A stretch of 64,000 bases of DNA from Natrinema caseinilyticum (GTDB lineage: Archaea; Halobacteriota; Halobacteria; Halobacteriales; Natrialbaceae), in contig NZ_CP100446.1 in NCBI RefSeq assembly GCF_024227435.1, forward strand, positions 310,001 to 374,000. Direction: 5' to 3'. A program made the position numbers and the translations under genes. Of the stretch, positions 42,165 to 50,565 are shown piece by piece. Within the stretch, counting starts at the first letter, position 1, and the number at the start of each line of letters is the position of its first letter. The notes below the pieces were generated by a model. It saw only the letters and a list, made by a program, of their open reading frames with translations, did no database searches and was not told where the DNA came from.

Positions 42165-43118
42165 TCACCGCGAAATCGTCGCGTGTTCTCCCGCCACGAT
42201 ACGGTCGACTTCGTCGCGGTCGACGATCGCGACGTCGCCGGGAATCGTTCGTTTGAGGGCCCCGACTGCCGCCCCGTATTCGAGCGCCGTTCCGACGTCG
42301 ACTCCGTCGAGCCGACTCGCGAAAAAGCCGCCGACGAAGGCGTCGCCCGTTCCGATCGGGGCGATCGTCTCCGTTTCGAATGCAGGTCGGCTGACGACCG
42401 CACCCTCGTGGGACGCCACTGCGCCGTCCGCCCCGCACGTTATCACGACCGTCTCGAATCCCCACTCGTCGGCGAGTTCCGTCGCGATTTCGTCCGGCTC
42501 ACCGGTCGCCCCGAGGACATTGCGAGCGTAGCGAACCGGCGTAACGAGCGCGTCGATCGACGGGAAGTACGTCTCGATCGTGTCGCGCGCCTCGGTCGGG
42601 GACCACAACTTGCTTCGATAGTTCACGTCGAATGCGGTCCGAACGCCGGCTTCTCGGGCGATTTCGAACAGTTCGCCGACCGTTCGCTCGAGCGTCGCGG
42701 ACAGCGCGGGCGTAATACCGGAGGTGAGAAACACGGCCGCGTCGCCGAGTATTTCGGTGGCGAGTTCGTCGACGGTCGCGGTCGTCACCGCGGCGTCGGT
42801 CCGATCGTATACGACGTCGGTTCCCCGCGGCTCTCCCGCGATTTCGAGGTAGTAGACTCCCTGTCGACCGGTTTCGGTCCAGACGACGTCCACGTCCAGC
42901 CCGTAGCGCTTCAGATCCGAAACGACCCGCCGTCCCAGCGCAGTATCCGGCAGTTTGGAAATCCACGTCGCGTCCGCCCCGAGGCGGGCGGCGGCGACCG
43001 CCGCATTACTTTCGGCACCGCCCGGATGCACCTCGAACGCCGTCGCGGTTTCGAAGCGTTCGTGACGAGGGGGCGACAGCCGGAGCATCGTTTCACCGAA
43101 CGTGACGAGGTCCGTCAT
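42165..43118 (-). CDS. kdgK: 2-keto-3-deoxygluconate kinase (PfkB family)
   Basis: Encodes 317 residues from MTDLVTFGETMLRLSPP. PfkB signatures are the N-terminal HPGGAESNAAVAAARLGAD and the catalytic IAPIGTGDAFVGGFFASRL with the base Asp. It phosphorylates KDG in the semi-phosphorylative Entner-Doudoroff pathway, whose glyceraldehyde-3-phosphate feeds the gap and pgk enzymes encoded next on the same strand. No KDPG aldolase or gluconate dehydratase is in the window. Confidence 0.9.
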   Translation of the reverse strand: MTDLVTFGETMLRLSPPRHERFETATAFEVHPGGAESNAAVAAARLGADATWISKLPDTALGRRVVSDLKRYGLDVDVVWTETGRQGVYYLEIAGEPRGTDVVYDRTDAAVTTATVDELATEILGDAAVFLTSGITPALSATLERTVGELFEIAREAGVRTAFDVNYRSKLWSPTEARDTIETYFPSIDALVTPVRYARNVLGATGEPDEIATELADEWGFETVVITCGADGAVASHEGAVVSRPAFETETIAPIGTGDAFVGGFFASRLDGVDVGTALEYGAAVGALKRTIPGDVAIVDRDEVDRIVAGEHATISR

Positions 43119-43396
43119 ACGCCCGTTGTCGACGGCTGTCGACATAGTTGGGCAGGACGTCACCTGTCGTCTCTCGGTGGGCCGATCCGGTCTCGTGTCG
43201 CGATGGATCGCTGCGTTCCGTTTCCTCCGTGCACGGACGGTGCGTCGGACCTTTCGATCGACTCATCGTGACTGCGCGTTCGCCCGGACCCACAGTACGT
43301 TTCTGCGATACGACGGGAACGTAGGCTGTCGAAGCCGAACCTGTACCTGTATCTAGTCCTTTTGTTAGACTGGGGCCCGTTAGGAAACGCACACAG

Positions 43397-44608
43397 ATGA
43401 CAACGGACCACGCTACAGCCGCGGTACTCGGAGGTTCTGTGTCCGGGCTTGCTGCGGCGACGGGGCTGAACGACGTAACGACGATCGATCGAGTGACCGT
43501 CTTCGAACGGCAGGAATACGACGAAAAGCGAGTCGATTGTGGAGAGGCGATAAACGATGCGACGCTGATACCGCTCGAGAAGACGCCCGAAAATGGATTC
43601 GTCAACGACATTGACGGGTTCCGATTATACGTGTACGACGGTGTCGATCGCCCGTCTGAAACGGATCCGTTGGCGACATCGGACCTGCGATGTGCACCGG
43701 GATACATCTGTGAACGGGACGTCGTCGAACGACGATGGGCAGCAGAACTCGCGTCCAGGGGCGTCGAATTCCGAACCGGTCGATCCGTCACTCCTGCGGA
43801 GTACGCGGACATCGTCGAGACGTACGATTACGTCGTCGACGCAACGGGACACCCGTCTCTGACGCTCAGGACCACGGGTCAAACACGGGAATACACCGGC
43901 GAGATGGTCGCTCTCAACGCGACGGTCGATGGCGACTTCTCAGGATACGTAAACCGGCCGCGCATCTTTTTCGAAGGATACGTCGGATACTCGTGGGCGT
44001 TCCCGAAATCGGAACGCCACGCGAACGTCGGGATTGGGTGGGCGGGTGACAGGCGACCAGATGCCTATTTCGCTGCCCTCGTGTCGGCCGCCGACCGGAA
44101 CGCGTTTCCGAAGCCGGAACGAGAGCAGGTGAACGTCGCCACCATTCCAAAAGGCCCCAGCCTCGACCCCGCCAACGTGTACGTCCCCGACGAGAACGTG
44201 TTTCTCGTCGGTGACGCGGCCGGAATCGCCAATCGATACCAGGGCGAGGGAATCTGTCAGGGGATCAGGTCGTCGTATCTCCTCACCAACCTGATCGCGA
44301 AGGGAAACGAGGCTTCGTACCCACGAGCACTGGATTCGTTGATGACGTCCGAGTACCGCCTCGCACATCTGATGCGCGGCGCGTGGATCGAACACGAGGA
44401 TCCCGAGTTACTGGCGGCGGTCGCGGAGGCGCTCGACGGACTGACGATCGACGACACGACACGTCGACCCGGGACCGTGATTCGCCGTATCGCGAGTCGA
44501 CCGACGACCGCGATCAGACTCGTCTCAGATATCGGAATGATTCGGCGCCTCTACGACTCAGCGACGGACTCGTGGGAATACACCGATGAGAACGGATTAC
44601 GAATGTGA
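43397..44608 (+). CDS. Geranylgeranyl-reductase-family FAD oxidoreductase
   Basis: Encodes 403 residues. The N-terminal dinucleotide motif is AAVLGGSVSGLAAATGL, a GxSxxG variant. A CGEAIND segment (a Cys near the flavin) and the second FAD motif VFLVGDAAGIANRYQGEGIC follow. Family members saturate isoprenoid chains of archaeal lipids or quinones, or oxidise other lipids. This is probably a paralogue rather than the main digeranylgeranylglycerolipid reductase. No isoprenoid genes are nearby. Confidence 0.8.
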   Translation: MTTDHATAAVLGGSVSGLAAATGLNDVTTIDRVTVFERQEYDEKRVDCGEAINDATLIPLEKTPENGFVNDIDGFRLYVYDGVDRPSETDPLATSDLRCAPGYICERDVVERRWAAELASRGVEFRTGRSVTPAEYADIVETYDYVVDATGHPSLTLRTTGQTREYTGEMVALNATVDGDFSGYVNRPRIFFEGYVGYSWAFPKSERHANVGIGWAGDRRPDAYFAALVSAADRNAFPKPEREQVNVATIPKGPSLDPANVYVPDENVFLVGDAAGIANRYQGEGICQGIRSSYLLTNLIAKGNEASYPRALDSLMTSEYRLAHLMRGAWIEHEDPELLAAVAEALDGLTIDDTTRRPGTVIRRIASRPTTAIRLVSDIGMIRRLYDSATDSWEYTDENGLRM

Positions 44609-44893
44609 CGGTGACGGGCTTCGTCAGTGCTGACAGCCGATGTGGTGGTGTCTCGTTCCCTATCCCATCTACTCGCCGTCTCCACCCCAGTAGCAGTCTC
44701 CGACGCTCGTCATCGGAACCAAACGATCGCACCCGGCTGTCGCGCTAGCCGCCGCTCTCTCGAGTCGAAGTGACGGTTTCCGGCTTAAGAAGCCCCTAAT
44801 TGTATCGTCTCCGTCCAGTTGGAAATATCGCAGCCAATCTTATTCCTCGAATAAGTAAAGCAGAGTAGCCGCGTCGTTCGTTCGACGAACATC

Positions 44894-45559
44894 ATGACTG
44901 ATCGTCCCTCGAGACGGAGTCTGCTGGGTATAGCTGGCGGTACGATCGTAACTGGGTTTGCCGGTTGTTTGACAGGGAGCGACCAATCGGCGAACGATGG
45001 CGGGCCGGAGGAGACGTCCGAGAACTCCACAGCGGACCAAGAAAGCGAGGACGATGGCGATCCCTCGTCCGAGAACGAGACTGATAGTGAGGGAACCGAA
45101 AGCTCGTCCAGTGCTGCAGACGTTACCATGTTGACGAACGATTCCGGGACGCACTTCGACCCCCACGTCGTCCGCATCGAGCCGGGTGAGGCAGTTACGT
45201 GGACTCTGGAAAGCGGAACCCACACGACGACTGCGTACGCCTCTTCGAATGACAAACCCCCACGGATTCCAGACGATGCGGAGGCGTGGGATAGCGGTTC
45301 GATGTCAGAGCAAGGCGCAACGTTCGAACACACCTTCGAAACCGAAGGTGTCTACGACTACTATTGTCGCCCGCACGAGAGTACGGGGATGCTGGGAAGC
45401 GTCGTCGTCGGCGATCCCGATCTCGAGGGCCAGCCCGGACTGGCAGAGCCACAGTCTGCCCTCCCTGATTCCACCCAGACGAAGATTCACGAACTAAACG
45501 AGATGGTCCGCGGTGGTGGGGAAGGCGGACACGATCACGGTCACGAGGGCGGCCACTGA
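44894..45559 (+). CDS. Halocyanin-like blue-copper lipoprotein (second copy)
   Basis: Encodes 221 residues. Tat motif (SRRSLLG) and lipobox ending at Cys25 (GFAGC). A linker rich in Ser, Glu and Asp (about 30-75) precedes the cupredoxin domain with copper ligands His110, Cys158, His161 and Met166 (YYCRPHESTGM). A Gly/His-rich tail (GGGEGGHDHGHEGGH) might bind metal. Unlike the copy at 4455, it is not next to oxidase genes, so its partner is unknown. Confidence 0.92.
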   Translation: MTDRPSRRSLLGIAGGTIVTGFAGCLTGSDQSANDGGPEETSENSTADQESEDDGDPSSENETDSEGTESSSSAADVTMLTNDSGTHFDPHVVRIEPGEAVTWTLESGTHTTTAYASSNDKPPRIPDDAEAWDSGSMSEQGATFEHTFETEGVYDYYCRPHESTGMLGSVVVGDPDLEGQPGLAEPQSALPDSTQTKIHELNEMVRGGGEGGHDHGHEGGH

Positions 45560-45707
45560 CCGTCCCGAGGCGGGCTGTCGGTCGCACTCAGCCGTGTTCG
45601 CTGATCGACGACGTGTTCGGTTCGGCCGTCCGCTTTCCTCCGTTTCTGCGTCACACTTCTGCGACAAGTGGACACGATTATCACCGATTCCATCGTACAC
45701 GACCGAT

Positions 45708-46100
45708 ATGATCGTGGAAGTACGAACCAGTGAGCGAGTCGACATCGTCGACGTTACCTCGGACGTCGCAGAAACGATCCCCGCAGAAACCGACGACGGT
45801 ATCTGCACCGTCTACGTTCCGCACACGACGGCCGGAGTAATCGTCAACGAACACGAGAGCCGACTCCTGTCGGACGTCGAACGCGCACTCGAGCGACTCG
45901 TCCCTCGTGACGAGGAGTACGGACACAACGTCGTAGACGACAACGCAGACGCTCACGTGCGTGCGACCCTGCTCGGCGAGAGCGTCACGGTTCCGATAGT
46001 CGACGGCGATCTCGCACTTGGAACGTGGCAGTCGATCTTGTTCGTCGATTGCGATGGACCCCGGACGCGTCGGCTTCGAATCTCAGTCGTCGACGGGTGA
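45708..46100 (+). CDS. yjbQ: YjbQ-family (UPF0047) protein
   Basis: Encodes 130 residues from MIVEVRTSERVDIVDVT. Family motifs are CTVYVPHTTAGVIVNEHES, VVDDNADAHVRATLLGESV, and LALGTWQSILFVDCDGPRTR. Conserved His residues likely form a metal or active site. E. coli YjbQ has weak thiamine-phosphate synthase activity; the true role is unclear. The MTH1187-type thiamine-binding protein at 20725 is the only related hint. It is 43 bp upstream of the small protein at 46143. Confidence 0.92.
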   Translation: MIVEVRTSERVDIVDVTSDVAETIPAETDDGICTVYVPHTTAGVIVNEHESRLLSDVERALERLVPRDEEYGHNVVDDNADAHVRATLLGESVTVPIVDGDLALGTWQSILFVDCDGPRTRRLRISVVDG

Positions 46101-46142
46101 GTGGGGAGTGATTTATTCGACTGGCGCGCGTCATCGTCTCTG

Positions 46143-46286
46143 ATGGTCCGAACGATCGAGCTCGACGACGACCTCGCGGAACGAATCGACGGCCACCTCG
46201 AGGAGGACGAGACCGTAGAAGAGTTCATCGAGGAACTGGTCTCGATATACGAGCAGGAAGGCAGATTCCTCCAGGAAGGGGCCTGA
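46143..46286 (+). CDS. Short antitoxin-like protein (haloarchaeal small ribbon/helix type)
   Basis: Encodes 47 residues: MVRTIELDDDLAERIDGHLE, then a Glu-rich helix. The pattern (short beta strand, then helix-turn-helix with ETVEEFIEELV) is that of tiny haloarchaeal antitoxin-like proteins resembling VapB or CopG. No toxin gene is adjacent, so it may be solitary. It begins 43 bp after the YjbQ gene and is too short for many gene finders. Confidence 0.6.
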   Translation: MVRTIELDDDLAERIDGHLEEDETVEEFIEELVSIYEQEGRFLQEGA

Positions 46287-46726
46287 AACCCCCTCTCACA
46301 GAGGACGCCGCGAGTGACGCGAGCGGGCGATGCCGAGGCTGCACGGAGAGCGGTGAGGCTGCACGGAGAGCGGTGAGGCTGCACGGAGAGCGGTGGGTGG
46401 CGTGGATACTTTCCCGTTCGACACCGGATATCGGACGCGCTCGGCGGAGGAATCACCGTGCGCAGCGGCCGCCGAACGACCGATACCGACAGTCATCGAC
46501 GTGCTCTGGGTCGCCGGGTATCGCTTCTGGAGACGCGACCGTCGTGGCGGATTCTCTGGTGATCGCCGCGGCGGATTTCACGATGACAGTCGACGGACGC
46601 GTCACGTGGATCGACGACGGCGCGTGCTCCGGACCGACTCCGTCCGACTCTCGATCGATGGTGCGTGTTCATCAAACTGTGACAGTCGAACAACATTTTA
46701 GATGGTTCACGCCCTTGGTGATGGTG
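46287..46726. other. Intergenic region with three perfect 20-bp repeats
   Basis: No gene is recognised. Besides the repeats at 46335-46394, an AT-rich patch (around 46690-46702, ACAACATTTTAGATGG) just before the next gene is promoter-like. Confidence 0.45.
46335..46394 (+). repeat. 20-bp perfect tandem repeat, three copies
   Basis: Three identical adjacent units of GAGGCTGCACGGAGAGCGGT at 46335, 46355 and 46375, in the 3' flank of the antitoxin-like gene. Confidence 0.95.
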
Positions 46727-47218
46727 ATGACGATCGACGACTTCGGTGACGACGGTATGGTTCGGATGGACGAGGATCAGATCCGCGGATTTCTGTCGAG
46801 TCAGAGCGTCGGCGTTCTGGGACTCCCGGCCGAGACTGCGCCCGTCATGCGCCCCCTCTCGTTCTGGTACGATGGGGAGTCTCGACTCGCATTCCTGTAC
46901 GTCCGGGGCGCCGGCAGCCGGAAAGCGGAACTGAGTGACCGCTCGGTCGTCGCCCGGTTTCTCGTATACCGGGCGGACACGCCGTTCAACTGGACCAGCG
47001 TCCTTCTCACGGGCCCGATCGAAACCGTTCCCGAGGCCGAGCGGGACGCTCTCGAAGATGCCATGGAGATGCGGTGGCGACCCGACGTGTTCGAACGGGC
47101 GAGCACGTCGGAGAACGTCACGTTGTATCAGTTCCGGATCGAAGAGCAGACCGGTATCAGACAGATGGGGCTCCCACCCGGACTCGAGAACGCCTCGTCC
47201 GAACAGGGGTCGGAGTGA
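46727..47218 (+). CDS. Pyridoxamine 5'-phosphate oxidase-family (FMN-binding split-barrel) protein
   Basis: Encodes 163 residues from MTIDDFGDDGMVRMDEDQIR; Met at 46721 is also possible. Split-barrel features are SSQSVGVLGLPAETAPVMRP, SFWYDGESRLAFLYVRGAGS and FNWTSVLLTGPIETVPEAE. Such proteins bind FMN, F420 or heme and often act in redox stress. Family members occur near other dormancy genes in bacteria. The substrate is unknown. Confidence 0.85.
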   Translation: MTIDDFGDDGMVRMDEDQIRGFLSSQSVGVLGLPAETAPVMRPLSFWYDGESRLAFLYVRGAGSRKAELSDRSVVARFLVYRADTPFNWTSVLLTGPIETVPEAERDALEDAMEMRWRPDVFERASTSENVTLYQFRIEEQTGIRQMGLPPGLENASSEQGSE

Positions 47219-47499
47219 CGCCTCGCGATGGCGGTCGGTTTGAGTTTCCCGGGGGTCGATAGTCGGTTTCGGGCCGACTGACAGCAGATGCGTCGCGCTC
47301 GTGGCCGTCACGACGTTCTCGTCGGTGATCTCTCCGCGGTGATCGCTCCGTGACGTCCGAAAGTGGTTGCTGGACGTCCCTCTGGCCCGTCGGGCCGGGT
47401 GTGACGCGGTATAAACGAGAATGATGACCGTCGCGTGGTGACCGTACCGTCGACCCGGACGGGAGGTCGTCTCCGCTGTCTTCGGTGGCGTGACGTCGG

Positions 47500-47922
47500 T
47501 CAGTACGGCGGCCGCTGTGCCCGAACGACTGCCGCCAGTTCCTGATGTTCGTTGGCGAGAAGTTCGTTCAGGTCGTCGACCGTGATAATGCCGTCCAGAT
47601 TGCCGTCGTCGTCCATGACGGGCAGTCGACGCACGCCGTGTTCGCTCATCAACCCGGTGGCTTCGGTGAAGCCAGCATCGTGCTGGACCGTCTGCAAGCC
47701 GTCCGACATGACGTCGTCAGCGACGAGCCCATCGGGATCCATCCCTTCGGCGAGTACGTGCATCGTCAGATCTCGATCGGTGACGATCCCGACCGGCGCA
47801 TCGCCATCGGTGATGACGATACTTCCGATAGCCTCGTTTTGCATCGTCTCGGCGAGGTCGTGAACCGATTCGTCGGTCGTGGCTGTAACGACGTCGCTTC
47901 GTGCGAGTGTTTCTATAGGCAT
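47500..47922 (-). CDS. Two-CBS-domain protein (Hrp1-like)
   Basis: Encodes 140 residues, nearly all in one CBS pair: ARSDVVTATTDESVHDLAETM, AIGSIVITDGDAPVGIVTDR, and the second half DVMSDGLQTVQHDAGFTEA with MSEHGVRRLPVMDDDGNLDG. This layout matches Mycobacterium Hrp1 (Rv2626c), a hypoxic-response protein. CBS pairs bind adenine nucleotides. A Shine-Dalgarno GGAGG (complement of 47929-47933) six bases upstream supports the start. Confidence 0.92.
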   Translation of the reverse strand: MPIETLARSDVVTATTDESVHDLAETMQNEAIGSIVITDGDAPVGIVTDRDLTMHVLAEGMDPDGLVADDVMSDGLQTVQHDAGFTEATGLMSEHGVRRLPVMDDDGNLDGIITVDDLNELLANEHQELAAVVRAQRPPY

Positions 47923-47952
47923 TGGTACCCTCCTTCGTCCATCCCACAGGGA

Positions 47953-47972
47953 GCATTATAGTTATTTTAGGC
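47953..47972 (-). promoter_or_regulatory. Probable promoter of the CBS gene
   Basis: On the minus strand CTAAAATAACTATAATGC lies 30-50 bp upstream of the start codon and contains TATA-like sequence, with the strong Shine-Dalgarno GGAGG between it and the ATG. Confidence 0.4.
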
Positions 47973-48154
47973 GGGTCGCAGTGACAGTCACCTTTTCGTG
48001 AGCCGATACCGCTCGCCGTCCCTGTCGAGTGGCGTGACGGACCGCTTTCGAGGGGGAACTGTCCGGCGTGAACCGAGTGTCCGAACGCGAACTGCCGTCC
48101 GAACCGGGCCCGCACGCGGGATAACTGTAAGTGAGCGCCGATCGAATATCGCGT

Positions 48155-49036
48155 ATGTTCGATCGGATCCTTGTTCCGACCGACGGGAGTGGCCCCGCGA
48201 CCGCCGCTCTCGAACTCGCGGCCAAGGTCGCGCCGCCCTCGGCGACCGTTCACCTACTGTTCGTCTCCGAGGCGGACGGCGTCGACGATACCGACGCGGA
48301 ATCCCCTGTCACGGCTGAAACCGCCACCGACGCGGCCGAACCGACGGGCGACGAGATACTCGCTGACGCGAGCGAACTGGCGACCGTCGCGGGACTGTCC
48401 GTCGTCACCGCAGTCCGGACGGGGGTCCCTCGAGAGCGCATTCTCGAGTACGCCACGACGCACGATATCGAGATGATCGCGATGGGGCAACACGGCAGGC
48501 GGCGGGTCGGACGGCTCGAACTCGGGACCGAAACCCGTGACGTCGTCCGTGACGCGTCGATGCCGGTTCTCGTCGTCCGGGCGAGCGACGACGTTCGAAG
48601 GGTGTATCCGTTCAGGCGGATTCTCGTACCGACGGACGGAAGCGACCAGGCGAGCGCGGCGGTCGACCTGGGAATCGAAACGGCGGCGGAAACGGGAGCG
48701 ACGCTCGACCTTCTCTCAGTGGTCAGCGTGACCCGATACGGCACCGACGCGAAAACGGACCAGCTGATCGACCACCTCGAGAAAAACGCCCGGTCGGCCC
48801 TCGAGACGGCAGCCGCGGACGCGGCCGACGACGTCGACGTCCGCACCGCCGTCTCCGTCGGAACGGTTCATCGAGAAATCTCCGCCTACGCCGAGCGGAA
48901 AGATGTGGATCTGCTCGTCATGGGGACACACGGACGGAGCGACGTCGAACGGGAACTGCTCGGCAGTGTCACGGAGCGCGTCCTCCGAACCGCGCCGGTT
49001 CCCGTCCTCACCGTGCGGGCACCCGAATCCGAGTGA
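48155..49036 (+). CDS. Two-domain universal stress protein
   Basis: Encodes 293 residues from MFDRILVPTDGSGP. The first domain's loop is MGQHGRRRVGRLELGTETR, with Thr in place of the usual Ser, and an acidic Thr/Ala/Glu insertion before it (DDTDAESPVTAETATDAAEP). The second has the canonical MGTHGRSDVERELLGSVTE. Divergent from the CBS gene at 47922 by 232 bp. A nucleotide-binding stress modulator is expected. Confidence 0.93.
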   Translation: MFDRILVPTDGSGPATAALELAAKVAPPSATVHLLFVSEADGVDDTDAESPVTAETATDAAEPTGDEILADASELATVAGLSVVTAVRTGVPRERILEYATTHDIEMIAMGQHGRRRVGRLELGTETRDVVRDASMPVLVVRASDDVRRVYPFRRILVPTDGSDQASAAVDLGIETAAETGATLDLLSVVSVTRYGTDAKTDQLIDHLEKNARSALETAAADAADDVDVRTAVSVGTVHREISAYAERKDVDLLVMGTHGRSDVERELLGSVTERVLRTAPVPVLTVRAPESE

Positions 49037-49084
49037 CGCCGTTCCGACGGAGACGCCCAGACGCCGTTCTGATGGAGACGCCCG
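49035..49084 (+). repeat. 25-bp tandem repeat across the usp stop
   Basis: Units of GACGCCGTTC(C/T)GA(C/T)GGAGACGCCC at 49035-49059 and 49060-49084 start at the usp stop codon (TGA at 49034-49036). Confidence 0.75.
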
Positions 49085-49108
49085 GGCTGAGACAATTCGA
49101 TCGACGGG

Positions 49109-49465
49109 TTACTCTTCGGAGCGCTCGTCTCGAGCCGAGGATGACGAGACGCCGTCGCCGAGGACGTACTGGCCGGACGTGTCCGCTTCTTCGATCACGT
49201 CGGTGTGGACGAGCCAGCGGAGGAACTCTTCGTACTCGCCGTCGCTCAGCGTGCCGCTCAACCGCGCGTCCTCGACGACCTGGCGTGTGTGGATCGGCTC
49301 GAGTCGCCTGAAGGTGGCGAACAGTTCGACGATGTCGTCGAGGAGGGGAGCGATGTGCTGGACGTCCGCCTCGTCGAGACGGATCGCTCGAACGACGCTC
49401 GCTCGGTCGATGTCGACCGTTGCCGTTGCCGTTGCCGTCGCCGTTGCGGTGTCGTCTCTGCTCAT
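49109..49465 (-). CDS. Hypothetical protein with Thr-Ala repeat and winged-helix-like body
   Basis: Encodes 118 residues from MSRDDTATATATATATV. The Met eight codons upstream is a weaker start. An (Ala-Thr) dipeptide run encoded by a hexanucleotide repeat precedes a helical domain (ASVVRAIRLDEADVQHIAPL, LDDIVELFATFRRLEPIHTR, YEEFLRWLVHTDVIEEADTS) reminiscent of a winged helix. No cysteines or membrane segments. I do not recognise the family; it could be a regulator or a partner of the Usp gene on the other strand. Confidence 0.5.
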   Translation of the reverse strand: MSRDDTATATATATATVDIDRASVVRAIRLDEADVQHIAPLLDDIVELFATFRRLEPIHTRQVVEDARLSGTLSDGEYEEFLRWLVHTDVIEEADTSGQYVLGDGVSSSSARDERSEE

Positions 49466-49996
49466 AGCGACGGCTGATTCGAGAGCCATCGTGAACTAGG
49501 TTTCCACGGCAACGGACTCGAAGGGCCCGAGACGGGCTGGACCGGGACACGGCCGACGGGTGGGTTGCGGTTCGGAATTCGGCAGTCGTGCTCGATCACG
49601 TCGAGCGGATCGCTCTCGAAATCGACGCGACACCCGCACAGGTGTCGCTCGCCCGGCTTCTCCAGCAGGACGCAGTCACCGACCGATCGAGGGCGCGCAC
49701 GGCGTGAAACGCCTCTTTCATAGAACCGTCGATCGGCTCGAGGCGAACGTGGAGGTGACCGCGGTCACGTCGACCGCCGAACGACGGGCGGCGCTTCGGG
49801 AGGGAACCCCGTGAACAGCCACCCTCGATGATGGCATCTCCACCGGCGTCTCTCCGTTCAGGACTCTCTTCGAGGTCGAGACGACGGCTGTTCAACAGAC
49901 GTCTCGGACAGCGGCGAGCCGTCCGGGCCGACCACCGAGTCTCGTCCGGACCAGCCACCGTATCCCGCCCGGGTCGGGCGAGCAAATCGACGCCGA
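49466..49996. other. Region with an aldo/keto reductase remnant, otherwise no gene
   Basis: Apart from the decayed aldo/keto reductase at 49579-49800, no gene is recognised. The remainder (49815-49996) has no open frame with haloarchaeal protein character. Confidence 0.45.
49579..49800 (+). pseudogene. Aldo/keto reductase C-terminal remnant
   Basis: The frame VLDHVERIALEIDATPAQVS followed by LARLLQQDAVTDRSRART closely resembles the C-terminal NADPH-side of aldo/keto reductases. It then breaks; the text resumes in another frame as LEANVEVTAV, the usual LEENL segment. No barrel N-terminus or catalytic Tyr/Lys is present, so this is a frameshifted 3' relic. Confidence 0.6.
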
Positions 49997-50422
49997 TCAG
50001 TCCCTCTGAGTGGACTCGAGAAACGACTCGAGATCCGTCTGGATGAACTCGGCGACGCGCTCACAGTAGTTCCAGAGCAGGTCGTTGAGTTCCTCTCGCG
50101 TCGCCTCGTCGAGACTCTCCTCCCCCCGAAACCCTTCGTAGGGAATCTCCGGGTGATACGTACACACGACGCGCAGCTCCGATGTGTCGATCGGTTGCCC
50201 GGTGACGATTCCGTATTCGTCGGCGTCCCACAACCCGACGCCGTCCTGACGGGTGAGATCCGAATCGATCCTGTCGAGCACCAGGAGTTCGTCGTCCGTC
50301 AGTGCAGCGTCCGGTCCTTCGAACAGTTCGGTGAAGGCCCGGTCTCTGGCGTCGAACTTCCACTCCTCGAGATGCGCTCGTGCGCGCTGTAATCGCTGTC
50401 TCTCGCTATCTGTGACGCTCAT
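49997..50422 (-). CDS. Haloarchaeal hypothetical protein (DUF7539-like)
   Basis: Encodes 141 residues from MSVTDSERQRLQRARAHLEE. It is helical and acidic, with phrases such as RAFTELFEGPDAALTDDELL, LRVVCTYHPEIPYEGFRGEE and LWNYCERVAEFIQTDLESF. I associate it with a haloarchaea-specific family of unknown function (DUF7539), without confirmation. It is divergent from the SulP transporter gene. No catalytic motif is seen. Confidence 0.65.
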   Translation of the reverse strand: MSVTDSERQRLQRARAHLEEWKFDARDRAFTELFEGPDAALTDDELLVLDRIDSDLTRQDGVGLWDADEYGIVTGQPIDTSELRVVCTYHPEIPYEGFRGEESLDEATREELNDLLWNYCERVAEFIQTDLESFLESTQRD

Positions 50423-50565
50423 AGGAGTCACCAATCCGTCCAGCCCGATTAATCTGTACCCCGCCGCGCTGTCCCCCGCCGCGAGACGAGCCGGGCCGGC
50501 AGTTCGTGACGCGTTCAGTTTGGCCCCCCAATGTAATTGAAATGATAGTTCGTGGCTGGTCCGAA

